A stretch of 64,000 nucleotides of DNA, from the NCBI GenBank assembly GCA_000727475.1, contig KL647293.1, positions 3,725,056-3,789,055 on the forward strand, given 5' to 3'. The position numbers and the translations under genes are program-made. The notes under the pieces were generated by a model that saw nothing but the letters and a program-made list of their open reading frames with translations, was not told the origin of the DNA and made no database searches. Within the stretch, counting starts at the first letter, position 1, and every line of letters starts with the position of its first letter. This DNA comes from Sarcocystis neurona. Lineage: Eukaryota > Apicomplexa > Conoidasida > Eucoccidiorida > Sarcocystidae. This document shows, piece after piece, positions 34,190 through 45,860 of the stretch.

Positions 34190-37100
34190 GGTAAGCGCGT
34201 ACGTTACGATGCGTGTATATTCATTTAGTTGTGTCTGCGTACACGTGATGAAATGTATGGTTCACGCACGTACAAAAGCATTTGGAGATAAACGCGTGTG
34301 AGTACACATGCACATATACATTTTCAGATGTATATACTTATAGGTGTGCCTGTACGTATATATGGGTGTGTCGTGTAAGTGTCAAGTCTGTAAAATCTGC
34401 GCATGTACAGTATTGTCAACCAGTGTGAGCATTCGACGTGTCTTCGTGAGCGTACCTGCTTTGCGCGTAGGTATGACTACAGACGTACTTACACTTCATA
34501 AGTGTCCAAATTCGATTTCGTCAATGTGAGCTTGAGCCACAGTCTATCTGGAACCGCTGAAGTAGGAAGGTTGATGCCACCAATTCCTTAGTTCTCCGCA
34601 TTACGTGGGTATATTGACGCGACACAGGGCACCTTTTTTGGCCAGAAACAAAGATTCGAGCGGTTCAAGCATAATGTATTGTACCTGCGAAGCTGCGTAG
34701 TCAGCGAAGTGTACACTTTGGTGGCAACAACTACCCGTTTGTACATGCTTCATGCGTCCACGTAAAGAGGTAAAGAAAACAAATAGCGGAAAACCTGTTG
34801 TGCATCTTGCCCTACAATACGCAGATGCACGCGCGTCCACTGACCCACTCCACGGATGTACGTTACTACTTCATCTGCCGCTACTATTCTGTTTTTCTTC
34901 CTCGCTATTCTTCGAACGCCTGCCCCTGCTATACCGCCCTTCCAAGTCTACCAAAACTCTTTCCCTTGCTGCTCCTTGTCCTCCGTCCGACAGGTTTTAC
35001 GTTCACTCGTGCGCTTGTGTAGTACCCTTGCGACCAGTCCTCTGCTTTTTACTGCTTCTGCTACCACACAAGCAGAATGCAGTCGTCAAACGAGCGGAAT
35101 TCCTGCTGCTACTGCCGTTCTGGCTGTGTCTTAGATTGATTTCCAGCCCCATTATTGGGTGATGTCGATGGCGAGGGATTTTCACGAGATGTGTACGGAC
35201 GCAACAGCAGATTTCTGTGCTTTCGACCCCGACTTTGGCGGAAAAACTACGGGAAAAATGGTGCTGCAGGAATCTGTCAGGTTAGAAGCTTCTATAGGGC
35301 GGGCCGACACTCGTGTTGTGTATCGCTGGAATCCACACATCGCCATGTACACCTGCGTTTGTACAATCACAGTGTGCGAGCAACAATACTCGATCTCTAA
35401 ACTACACTATTGAGCGAAGTTGGGTCCCAGTGAATTTGATTTGTACGTCCAAGTGTGTACGGATGTACCACAAGCATACTATTACTTCTGTACGCATAAT
35501 GTAGAAGGTGCAACGTATAGTGCTTTCGTGATGAATTCACAACTCCACAATCACGCTGGCACACCCACACGTCTACCCTTCTACGTGACAGTCTCCTGCT
35601 TGACTCGAATATCTCTGGAAAGTGATATTCACGTATATATCTGTGTATGTATATATATGTATACATACGCGTGTATATATATATGTATATATGCGGACGA
35701 ATATTTCTTCTGTCAGCTGACGTGCAGAAGTGTGTATGCGACGACTTGTCGTTAACTCGCCCACCCATATAAGTACGTCTCTCTCCCCACGTATCTCCGT
35801 GGCTCTACATGCTCAAATTATATGCTGACATGCATGATAATGCCCTTGCACCTTGTGCCCTGATCTTCCGCGAGTATTTTGATATGGTCGCACCGTTAGC
35901 ACAAGTGCACTCAGGTTGCCATGAGTTGTATGCATGTTCGAATCATCTGCAGTGCTGCTTTCCTTAAGCTGTTTATAAGGTCATATGTTCACTCGTTCAT
36001 ACTTTAAGACGTGTGGATGGTGTGTACGCATATACGTATATGCGTACACACCATCCACACGTCTTAAAATTGGATATTCGGTGCAGGCATACACACACGT
36101 ACACAAATACATACGTGTAGGTCTACCTAGCTTGTATGCATTGAAAGACAGGCCGCAAAAACACGCATATACTGACGCTTGTATCGCATATGTATATAAT
36201 GCGCCCATGGGCACTCTTACGCACGAAGAAGCGCTGATGTAAAAGACGTACAACTCACCTATCCGATCTACATTCTACTTTCACAAGGTTTCCGTACGTG
36301 TATAATTCCCTTGGGCATCTATGCATAGACATGTACGAACAAGTAGATTCGCTTCCATGATTCGTGTTCATGTGCGTACGTAACCTTTCGGAGGCCAAAA
36401 ACGACAGCTACACAAGGTTGGGGAGACACCTACGTGAGTTCAGTTAGGAACCTGTATATGTTGATATACACAAACAAGTAGCGCAAGGCGTGCCTGTGCG
36501 CATTGAGTACAGGTGCAGAAACACGCCGAAGGGCGCTGCAGCACCTACATCCAACGCGTGCTGTTCGTGGCGTGCTCTTACCGCTCGTGTGCGACTTGCC
36601 GTTCCAGTACATTTCTAGTTGTCGCTTTTCATTTTTGTACATCACTCGCCTCAGTCAGCTCCTACATCCTAATGCTAAGTCTCCTGGGGACCTACAGTTC
36701 CTATTGTGCAGGAGTAATACTCAAGCATGTTATACTGGATTACCAGTACCAGATCCTTCCCATGCCTACCTTCGTCAATTATGTACGCTGCTTGGTCGTC
36801 TGCCAGTGCCGCCGTTTACTTCATAGGGCGCCCTCCCGCTCTCTTATAGAATTCGGAAACCGAAACGCTTATTGTGGTCCATCAATTTTTTGTTGAGACA
36901 GCTGCATGGCCGTCTCCTAGGTATTTATTCCTTCTTTGCACGCAGAGCTGAACTTGCAGCAAAGCAGACCTAGTCAGACCTGCTCGTGGAGGGGTGCACG
37001 CGTCTTTGAAAATATGTGTTGATTCACGTATACATATAGAGTTATACCGGTCTTCATGGATATGCATGCAGGAGTATCTGCCGCTCTGCAGGATGAACGT

Positions 37101-40100
37101 ACGAGTGTATTTGCATTTGCACATGTGTACGTGTGCCTAGGTGTATGCACCGAGATAAGCACACGGATTTTCTTGTGTGACTGTCTACACAGATATACAT
37201 GAATCTGCAACAAATGTGTGTGCATACTCGTGTATATATATATATATGTGTGTGTGTGTGTGCGTGTGTGTGAACCTGTCGAAAAAGTTCCGCGTCTCAG
37301 ACGTGGTCACTTCTATGTCTTTTCGTGTGTCCGGAACCTCTGCAAGGCCTCCTGCGTATATGTGCACACTTGTCACCTATAGCTGTCTGCGTCGCTTTAA
37401 GCGTAGCTGCAGGATGGCAAACGAGAAAGCCGACTGGCTGAATATTTCTTCTGTATTCAAGCACTTCTCTCCACGTGTTAAGCTCTGAAAGCCACGGACA
37501 CACCACTTTGGTCACCCTACGGCAACGTACTTGTGTTGTTGGACCAGGGAGAAGTTTCAACCTGTGGAGGCGAGGGACACACCACTTTGGTTAGACTATG
37601 GCACGTACTTGTGTTGTTGGACTAGGGAGTACCCGCCTACGCCGGGTCTTCACGCTGTACGAAATGCACTATATTCTTCCTTCCGCTGCTGGTGTCTCCG
37701 GCGCCCTCTTTCTTTGTGTTTATGTGGCACGTGTCCTCTGTTCAGACGGGTAGGATATACTGCTGCGTACGCCGTATATGCCCATCTGCAGATACACGCA
37801 TCGATGCACAGAGACGTAAACATACACACATCCATATATTCAGACACACACACACACACGCACATAAATTTGTTGGTACATACACAGGGATACATAGCAC
37901 TTATATATGTACACAAACACGCATGCGGGAAAATGTGCATGCAACGCAAACGCATACGTACGCTCCTGCATACGAACAAGATACGTACGTTGGCACTTAC
38001 GTAGGCACGTAGATGATACACACGTTTAGCTGCGTTCACGAAAATACACTCCTAGTGCGTCTGCCGACCACCTGGGCAGATGCAGAAGTATCAACACAGG
38101 TACCCTTGTCCGCAGGCACAAGTACGTTGTCACAGTGTGACCACAGTGGTGTGTCCCTCGCTCTCAGAGCTTGGAACTTGCAGAGGAAAGCTTGAGTATA
38201 GAGCAAGCGTTCAACCAGTCGGCAATCTCGCTTATAAGTCTGCAGCTATACCTAGAGCTACCCAGGTAGTTATAGATGGCATGTATTCGTATATTGTCGT
38301 GGGTACACATACGCATCGTAGGTATACATAAGCATACTTATGCATCCGTGCACCAAGCACGGGTGCCCGGATGCTGGGTGAATATAGCGTAAACTTTCAC
38401 GATTTTGAGTACCTTTAGTTTTAAAAAGCCTGCTGCTCTTTTGACTTCGTGTTGACGTTTTGAACAGCGAGGCTTTGGACTGGACCCCCGGTTCTTTTCT
38501 CCTGTCATTTGACTCCTTTGCTTTTTCCCTCGTTCATCATTGCTGCCTTCTCCTACGCCATCCAAGCGCTTGGTGCCGCGCAATGTCCTCTAACGTTAAA
38601 GCAGACGTTCTAGCAACCGGCTGCTTTATGGCGGATTTGTCATGCCTCTGTCACTCAGTACTCGTATATGACCGACTCCTTTCCGCAATATAGTGTGATT
38701 TTCCTACACTATCTCACTCTTCACTACTTCAGTAACGGACCTTCCAGCCCTTTGTCTTTTTGTCTTCCTAAGATGCTCTGTGTCTCCCTTAGACTCTTCT
38801 CCGCTCTGTCGCTGTCTCCCGTGTGCTCAATGCGAACAATTTTGAGTTTACAGGCCACGAAATGTCTGCATCTGCGTAATACGGAAATGATTAGAGATTT
38901 GAGAGGTGTTCATTTGTAAAATTACCCTTGAAACCCATTCACGTCTAGCTACTTCTTCCGCTCACTTTTTTCCCGTCCGTTTTCTGTCGCTTGGTGTTCT
39001 GCTCTGCGTATCCTCGTAGACAAATGTGCCTGTGGGAGACCACCAAAGCGCTGCACCCGCGTAATCCTCACAGTGGGTTTTACAGCTCTGAGTGGTGGTC
39101 ATATATGGAAGCTCTGCCCGACACGTGTCCTCACGAAGAGGCAGCGGATCTCACGCAGAGGTTTGGAGAGAACTGCAGCTATAAGTTGATGGAAAAGCTA
39201 CAAGTAAATATTCGGCAAGTGAAGAAGTGTTACGACGAAAAGTTCAACACGCTTCTGGCGCATGAGCTGGTGAACCGCGCGTGGGCCCCCAATGCTATCA
39301 TAATCAATAAAACGAGATACAGTGGATCCTTAGATGCCGAGCTAGTCACCAGAGCTATCTGTACAGGTAAGGGAAGAAGCAGTTGGTGAGTAATTAAGAC
39401 AAAGACAGGGAGCAGATCTATATGAGGTGATGATACAATGATACAAACCATAGGACATGATCGTGTGATAAATGGGACACACATAGAATATGTCCACAAA
39501 AGGTGAAACGGAAAAGTAGATACCAGGAGGGTGTTCAGATGCGTACACCGTCAGAAGCGCGAGAAAAAGCAACGGCGGGCGCGATACACCGGCTTGCGAA
39601 TTCATCACTCACGACGTGAGCAACTCGTACAGCTGGGTGGAAGAGGAAAAAAGGAGGACAAGAAAAACAGGTACAGAGATATGTGAAGGAACTGAATGGA
39701 GAATTAAGATGAAGCGGAACTAAAAAGGAGAGCAAAAAAGAGAAGGTAAATCAGAGAGCAAAGGGAGAATCAGCAAGCACAATGACAGCAAATGCTTAGA
39801 TTCAAAACTACTTGACAAAAGTTCAGGCATGGGTGGGTGAGAGGGAGAGCACAGACAGAACCGAGAAAGTGGGACAAGCAAAGGACGAAGGACGTAGAGG
39901 GCCGGATAACCGAAGCAACAAGGCGGTGCAACCGTTGGGCCTCGTGAGCATAACGATGAAAGGAAAGCAGGAGAAAGCAGATGGCGAGGACATAAAGGAA
40001 CAGTGATGAAAGGAAAGGTGATGCGCAGAAAGACGCAAAAAAAAGAGACCGTTTGGAAGAGGGCGGAGGAATGAAGAGAAGGGACGGTGAGGAGGTGAGG

Positions 40101-41297
40101 CCTAGAAAAATAAGGAGGATCACGACATAGAGGAAATGGAGCGAAGAGGAGGACGTAACAAATGATAAAAGACTCAATGCAGCAGTGTCGGTGCGGCACT
40201 CTGGCGCACGATTTAGAGAACGAGGGAGAGTCGTTAAAATGCGAGAGGGGAGGAAGACAATGGAAGTGATGAAAAAGAAATGATATTCTATGCCCAACAA
40301 CCAGCATAGGTTTGAGAGAACATCTTCAGCACACACACCAGAACCTGCGCTGCCGCATTTTTCATGCATGTGTACTATTACATACATGCATAAGCGTATC
40401 TATACACTTGACTGCACCTCCAAGACTGATTCGTCACCTTTTCTTCGCATGCTGAAACACTAGGGTAGCTTCGACGTACACCGAATCGTATGAGCTCTTC
40501 GGTTTGAAGTACACAATGAAGTGGATTTTTGTGAGAACTTACAGAATATCGCACGTTGGTATGCTACCATAATGAGCAGCGTGGCTGCAGTAGATCTGTT
40601 CGATTGGGCCACGATTATACAATTCTGGAGTTGACCAAGTTAATGCACACGTGTCAGCGTAACTTCAGAGAAAACTCACCACAAGAATACGTAGCAATAC
40701 ATGCACATGTGCAGAACGCTACACCGAGACGATTACATTCGGGAAAGCCGTGCAGTCGTTGGTTCGTCGTCGTCCTTCATTGAGGTAAAAAAACATCTCA
40801 CACAAACAGCAAAATTTTGCATTCTCTCTTAAAGATCTGTAATGTCTAGAAATCCTTTGGGTTTTGTCGTAACCTCCACATGTGCGTTTACATACGGTTA
40901 TAAAAGTATGTGTACCGACGTGTATACGATTTCTTCTGCGATTTGCATTAACTCAGCCTTCGCCCACACACAGCCGGAATGCGAGAACTTTATAAAAAAT
41001 GGGCAACTGATAATGATGGAACGACGACACCTGAGCGATGGAGAAATTTTCTTCATTTGTGCTGGCGTTGTGCTGGGCATGGGCACTCTGTGTTTTTTCT
41101 TATTTTGGTACTTCATCCTTCCGCGCATGAAGCGGCGTCTTCACTACGCAACTTTCGATGCCGGTTCCCGATGTCCAGACCCGGAAGCCTCTGCTCCAAC
41201 TGCTGTGTATCCAATTGATATTTCTGCTGAGAAGCAGCAGCAACAGCAGAGAGGATTGGAGAGGGAAAGGTATAAAGGCCCCGATCCCCAACCCTAG
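31600..41297 (+). CDS. Vacuolar sorting receptor (VSR)-like, six exons
   Basis: Exons 31600-31782, 32600-32864, 33678-33979, 35135-35280, 39020-39366 and 40957-41297 join in perfect phase (0,1,0,2,1) to give 527 residues. Residues ~1-31 look like a signal peptide. A PA domain follows (~35-235) with the hallmark RRGSCNF at 106-112, then KGAKAVIVAD. Exon 4 carries DFQPHYW and a Cys pair with FCAFDPDFGGKTTGK, matching the plant VSR segment after the PA domain. Exon 5 continues with RQMCLWE, three further Cys and NAIIINKTRYSG, the VSR thioredoxin-like region. Exon 6 adds one Cys, a membrane span (~445-469) and a cytosolic tail with YATF (478-481), a YxxPhi adaptor signal placed like YMPL of plant VSRs. 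In plants these receptors carry cargo from Golgi/TGN to vacuoles (family knowledge). The EGF repeats of plant VSRs are absent. The tail contains a short Gln run. Introns (0.8-3.7 kb) are rich in TA microsatellites. ATG 31600 was chosen because it directly precedes the hydrophobic leader. Confidence 0.9.
36003..36068. repeat. 66-bp perfect palindrome
   Basis: The arms 36003-36035 and 36036-36068 are exact reverse complements with no spacer; the arm starts TTTAAGACGTGTGGATGG and the centre is GCATATACGTATATGC. It lies in intron 4 of the VSR-like gene. Only the centre is TA-rich, so this is not a simple microsatellite effect. Confidence 0.95.
37297..38331. repeat. Inverted pair (plus a direct partial copy) of a ~200-bp repeat with a shared reading frame
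   Basis: A unit at about 37350-37551 is repeated in inverted orientation at about 38098-38300. A partial direct copy (37575-37629, versus 37496-37551) sits beside the first. The minus-strand frame at 37297-37560 and the plus-strand frame at 38080-38331 encode related peptides: QVRCRRVTKVVCPWLSEL versus QVRCHSVTTVVCPSLSEL, then LEYR, QPVG and TQ at matching spacing. Both lie inside intron 4 of the VSR-like gene, on opposite strands. This could be a small mobile element or a duplicated exon fragment. No transposase or reverse transcriptase motif is seen. Confidence 0.65.
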
Positions 41298-41919
41298 CAT
41301 TTTCTCGAGACGACAGAACAGCAGCGTGCGCGGCAGTAGAAGCCCCAGACGAGGACAGAACCTTGTAAAACGAACGTAACAGAAGAACAACAGACTGGAG
41401 AGCTGCAGCAGGCGTACTACGGAGGCCACCCTCTTGTCGCACGCCAACAGCCAACGCGTCTTCACGCCCACCAGTACAACCAGCGGCCGTCAGTCAAGAG
41501 AACGGATGATAACATCAGGAGCAGCACCCAGTAGCGTGAGTGTGCTGCCATAAGGGGAAGGTAGCCTAGGAACTCTCGTTCTGAAGGCAGCCGGAAAGGT
41601 GCGACAGGACGAGGAGTGACGTGTCACCTGCAGGCGGCAAGCGCAGATATACAGGAGGGAGTTGCAAAGCAGCACTTTCGCAGACAGCGAGTGGCGGGCA
41701 GAAACGTAGGTAGTGCAAGCTTTCTTGATACACACAGTGGATACGGCGAGCGCGACACTGAAGTAGAAAAAAGAGTCTAAAGCGCATGAAGTGCGAAGAG
41801 ATACCTGCGCACGAATTGTCAGTCGGCAACGGGGCAGAAGCGGCCGTGGCGGGGTGAATAAATATGGTGTTTGCAGTGCAGCCTTTTGTCTTGAAAACAG
41901 CTGCTTCCGAGCGCAGCAG
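41298..41919. other. 3' flank of the VSR-like gene
   Basis: Follows the TAG at 41295-41297. CAG-containing, mildly pyrimidine-rich on the minus strand. No gene is supported. An ATG at 41864 begins a short frame that could supply a first exon to the candidate that follows. Confidence 0.3.
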
Positions 41920-42350
41920 GGAGGAATCAGCAATGGCGCCAACACCAATACCGTGTAGTCAAGACTGTGAATTCGTTACTGCCAGGTGCAGGAACGGCCG
42001 AGAACAAGATGTTCTTGTCTGGCTCAAAGAGCGGCAACCTCTGTGTAAATATAGTGACACAGCCAGTACCAGCAGGCAAAACTCTACGACCACAATGTAC
42101 GCATAGTGTCACAACGGAAGACACCCCAGATAATTATTACGGGCAAACGAAGGACTGTGGTGGAGGCATGTAGCACTGCGATGGAGCCGAATATACTGTG
42201 TGAAAAGACCGCATGACTGCAGTGAGTAGGAGTGGTGACATGGGAGCTTGAAAGATGTTCACGTCTTTCTTGCTTCTCACGTTACAGATCGAGCAGGAAA
42301 TGGCGACGATCGTGGAAGAAAGCGACAAGCAGTTTTTGCGTACCACAAAC
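41920..42350 (+). CDS. Candidate two-exon fragment, unknown product
   Basis: Exon 41920-42044 follows a CGCAGCAG acceptor and ends at a good donor (GTAAAT, 42045). Its peptide includes VVKTVNSLLPGAGTAENK and ends at a Cys. Exon 42288-42350 has an excellent acceptor (TTCTTGCTTCTCACGTTACAG), peptide IEQEMATIVEESDKQFL, and donor GTAGTG. The junction is phase 0. A downstream 81-codon ATG frame (42681-42926) ends in a hydrophobic run (FILLSLVIYVLVY) and overlaps another open frame that would continue this one, so the 3' structure is unresolved. Composition is that of a soluble, partly helical protein. No family is recognised. Confidence 0.35.
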
Positions 42351-43381
42351 GTAGTGCCATGGTCATAACCTATGTATGAGCCGATGTACATGTGTCACTG
42401 TATGCCATTTTGATCGCATTGAGGACCTCAATGATACTGTGTTTTCCGAGGCTTGTGGGCACAGACATACATGGCACACTCTGCCGATATAACTGTTGTA
42501 CACTCCCATCTATGATTGAGACGCACGTGGACGTTGTGCTTGGAATGCATGAGGCTTCGAGTGAGAACTCATGTCCATCACAGCTGTCAGTTGTTATTGA
42601 TATACACAAGCGTGCACGCGTATTTAAATGTACGTAGACATGCCGTGTGTATAATATTTCAAGCTAACTAGAGATCGGCCATGGACAGCATGGCAGGGCA
42701 TTGCAAGATCATACTCTTACCAGAAGTCATACAGACATCTAGATCAGGAATCACCTTTTCTCTACATCGAAACACAAATAATGAAGGCGTGTCTGTAAAA
42801 CTGGCCTTCTGTTACCGTTTCACATTAGCGGCACTGAAAGGTACACCGCACTACCGTATCACACCACCGCACGGGCGAACATCGTTCATCTTGCTTTCGC
42901 TAGTAATTTATGTTTTAGTTTATTGATGATGCGTGTAACCTTCGATGAGGCACCATAGCACTCTACACGGATGAATTTTTTGTAGACGGGAAAAACGTAA
43001 GGAATATGCTTAGCATCTGTAGGCTGATGACTCAGCTTCTTCTTACTACGAGTTTTGCTGGTGCTGTAATGGTTTCCTTAGACTGCACCTGTGAGGCGAA
43101 AAGGTCTGCTTGTCCACAGAAACGGGAGAGATATACGGGTGAAAAAAACGTATACGGAAGACAGCGTGCCCACGATTGCTTAGAAGCGAAGTTTGCGAAC
43201 AGGTGGTGATATAACAGAAGGCTCGGCATGCTTCCTCGGCGTGCACAGGTGGCGGTGTAAGTCGGGATCTGCTCGCGAGTACGTATTGCGGAGATTCGCA
43301 GGTATTGAGAGTCTTGATTGCGCCTGCGCTAGAGGATGATACATATATCACCTAGTTTTTTTGGTCCGTCTAGACCTATAG

Positions 43382-43594
43382 GGAAAGTGTGGAATATCCG
43401 GAATCGGTTCTTTCGCTGGAACCTGGGCCCCCCCATTCGAAGTGGCAGAGTGGGAAGATCCGCATCTATGCCGGGACTTCAACAGCTCCACTTCTGCTAG
43501 CATCATTGCCGGAGACAGGATAATGAGTACTGTTGTTCTACGTGAATCTTTAGAGGCCTTCTATAGTAAACGATGCAGCGAGCTCTCGGTGTGG
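43382..43594 (+). CDS. Candidate 71-codon internal exon, unknown product
   Basis: A clean phase-0 exon: acceptor at 43377-43381 (CTATAG), stop-free peptide including GSFAGTWAPPFEVAEWED and RESLEAFYSKRCSELSVW, and a consensus donor GTACGT at 43595. Three Cys. The peptide looks natural and non-repetitive. It could extend the 41.92-42.35 kb candidate (both phase 0) or belong to another gene. The DNA that follows (43640-43960) is CAG-rich but broken by stops. Confidence 0.35.
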
Positions 43595-45860
43595 GTACGT
43601 CTTCCAAGGTGGTCATCAAGCTTCCGAACTCTGCGCGCGTAGTACACTTGCAGTAGGAGTAGGGCACGAATACGGTAGGAATAGTACAACAGCAGCAGTC
43701 CCGCAGTACCAATGGCAGACAAAGCAGACGAACAGACCCAACGGACCGGTAATAAGACGGCAGCAACAGCAGAAGTGGCACCGTAGCAGCAGCAGTAGCA
43801 GAACAGCAGCTGCAAGAGCACGGGCATCAGCGAGGACCCGTAGACAAGCAACAGCGGTAGCAGCAGAGCAGCACTGGCTGTAGCACTAACAACAGTTGCA
43901 CATTGAAAAAGTAGTAACATCTGCCAAGGAAAGCAGCATTAGGCGCGGCAGCAGCGACGTGAGTGGTAAGTGCGGCGTTGTGCGCAGTCCTGCGTGTCGT
44001 TTTGCTTTTGCACAGTAAAAACCTTTTTCCCGATCCCGCGTGGTGGATTCCTTTCTCTTCTCCTTATGTCACCGTCTTCCTTCCAGTTTTTGCGGATTTC
44101 TCCATCATTTTCCCGCCTATTTTCGTCCCCGTTCAGTTTCCGTAGATCTTTCGTATTCCAGCGTTTTCTGTTTCGCTTCCCATTTTGTCAACGATTTCTC
44201 TCCTCCCTGGGTCTGCGGGTATGTCCTATATTCTTCTGCTGCATTGTATACCCGTGAAGTACGTCTAATAGATACGTATGTGTACATTTTGTCTTTACAC
44301 GAAAGAGCTTCTACTGAATAGTAGTCTTGAATAGAACTCTCTCCCATTAACTATTTTAAGCGTACATACAGGGTGATACTCGTGCAGTAGACCTCGTCTC
44401 ACGAGTTTCCCTTTTTTCCTTCCGTCGTGTGGATCTTCACGGCATTTCCCTCTTGCGGTGCACATGTTTCCCAGAAGGTGCTGTCTTTTTTTATTTTAAT
44501 ATCCTTCAATCTCCCGTGGTGCTGCCTGAATTTTTTCTTGTAGTGTACAGTTGCCTCTCCTCCTTTCGCGTCTGCTGCATGTTCCTTCGTTCCGCCTCCT
44601 TCGCACATGTACCCAAGAAAAAAGGTGCCCTCCTATCTTTATTACCGTCATCTTTGTACCTGCTTTGCTGTGATGGGATTGATTATTCTGCTGCAAAATA
44701 GCCCCTCGCGTCTCCGACTTTTGTCCGTTAACTTCTTTCCTCCAGAGAAAAAACGGTATCTCGCAGCTTTCTGTAAAATTAAGTCCGTGCCTTGCTTTCC
44801 TTTTCCTTTTTCTGCTATTTCCCTTCGCACTCCGCCCCTTGTTTCCGTCTTCTACATCGCGTCATTTGCCTGCATCGCATCCTGAAAAGATCTCGATTTT
44901 CCTCTCTGTTGAGATTTCTCGCTGCAGTCCCCTCCCCCCTCCCTGCTCTCCCATTTCTTCGCCCTGCTCTTTCTCTTGGTGTATCTGTCTTTCACCCCTG
45001 TCAGTGCTTAGCACATACGCAGCAACCATGCTCGCCGGGATTCTTCCTCTAGGGCGCACAATGGTAATTTCTGGACACCGCGAGTCTCTGCGTTACATTT
45101 TGTCTACATTTGATTCTATCGGCATTCTTCATCTATTTTACGTTTTTGAGCAGTTCATCTCCAGTCCAGCGGCGCTTTTCGATGTGTGCCCTGAAACACG
45201 CTGATTTGTCTTGTTCTTCCTCCAGCGTCTTTTTGCCCTGTTGATTCGTTGCTGATTCCCCGTCTTGTTCGCCCCTTTCCTAGCAGACGGCAGTATTCAT
45301 ACGTACTTTCGCCGGGAAACCACAGAAGCTTTGAGCACTCACGAAATCGAAAATTTCTTTGCTCGTGACTAACTGAGCTCGCGGGGCTCACCGTTCACGT
45401 AAACAGACTGCACTTTTTCCCTGTTAATTGTTACACGCGCATTCCGTTTCACTCCGTTCGCCCACCTGGTCTGTGCGTATTTATGATTTCTTCACTTTTA
45501 AATGTGCTCCCTCTGTATAAAAAACGTCATGTGTCAACGTTGGATGCCGTACCACCTATTTCACATCACGTACGCGTGGGAGTTGTGTCTTTTCCCGGTT
45601 GTGTGGCCAAGTGAAGTGAAACTGGGAATCGAACTCTTGTTCGATTCTAAGACAACTTCACGTTAGCAGCTGGTTCACCTGCCGGGAAGCCACCACCTTT
45701 CGTATCCTCCTTTGTTGTCTTTTGTTGTCCCATCTCCTGTGTGCCTATCACCTTTTCAGTATCTTCTCCTCGTCCTGTACTTCAGTTTTTCTCCTTCGTC
45801 CTCCGCCTTTGGCCTTTTAGAATCCACCTCTGTCTCCGTACTTTCTCGTTCCCCTCCGCT
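43595..45860. other. CAG-rich relic and pyrimidine-rich leader of the RRM gene
   Basis: 43640-43960 is CAG/GCA-rich on the + strand but has in-frame stops. From 44000 to 45860 the + strand is C/T-rich, giving long artefactual frames. I take the later part as promoter and 5' leader of the gene that starts at 45861. A hairpin at 45611-45661 is listed separately. Confidence 0.4.
45611..45661 (+). promoter_or_regulatory. Two-part hairpin in the RRM gene leader
   Basis: GAATCGAAC (45626-45634) and GTTCGATTC (45639-45647) form a perfect 9-bp stem with a TCTT loop. Outside it GTGAAGT (45611-45617) pairs with ACTTCAC (45655-45661). The element lies about 200 nt upstream of ATG 45861. If transcribed it would be a structured 5'UTR element; its function is unknown. 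It superficially resembles a tRNA T-arm but does not fold as a tRNA. Confidence 0.4.

Noticed and set aside
45626..45647. tRNA-like T-arm sequence
   Set aside because: The 9-bp stem with a 4-nt loop does not match a 5-bp stem with 7-nt loop, and no acceptor or anticodon arms are present.
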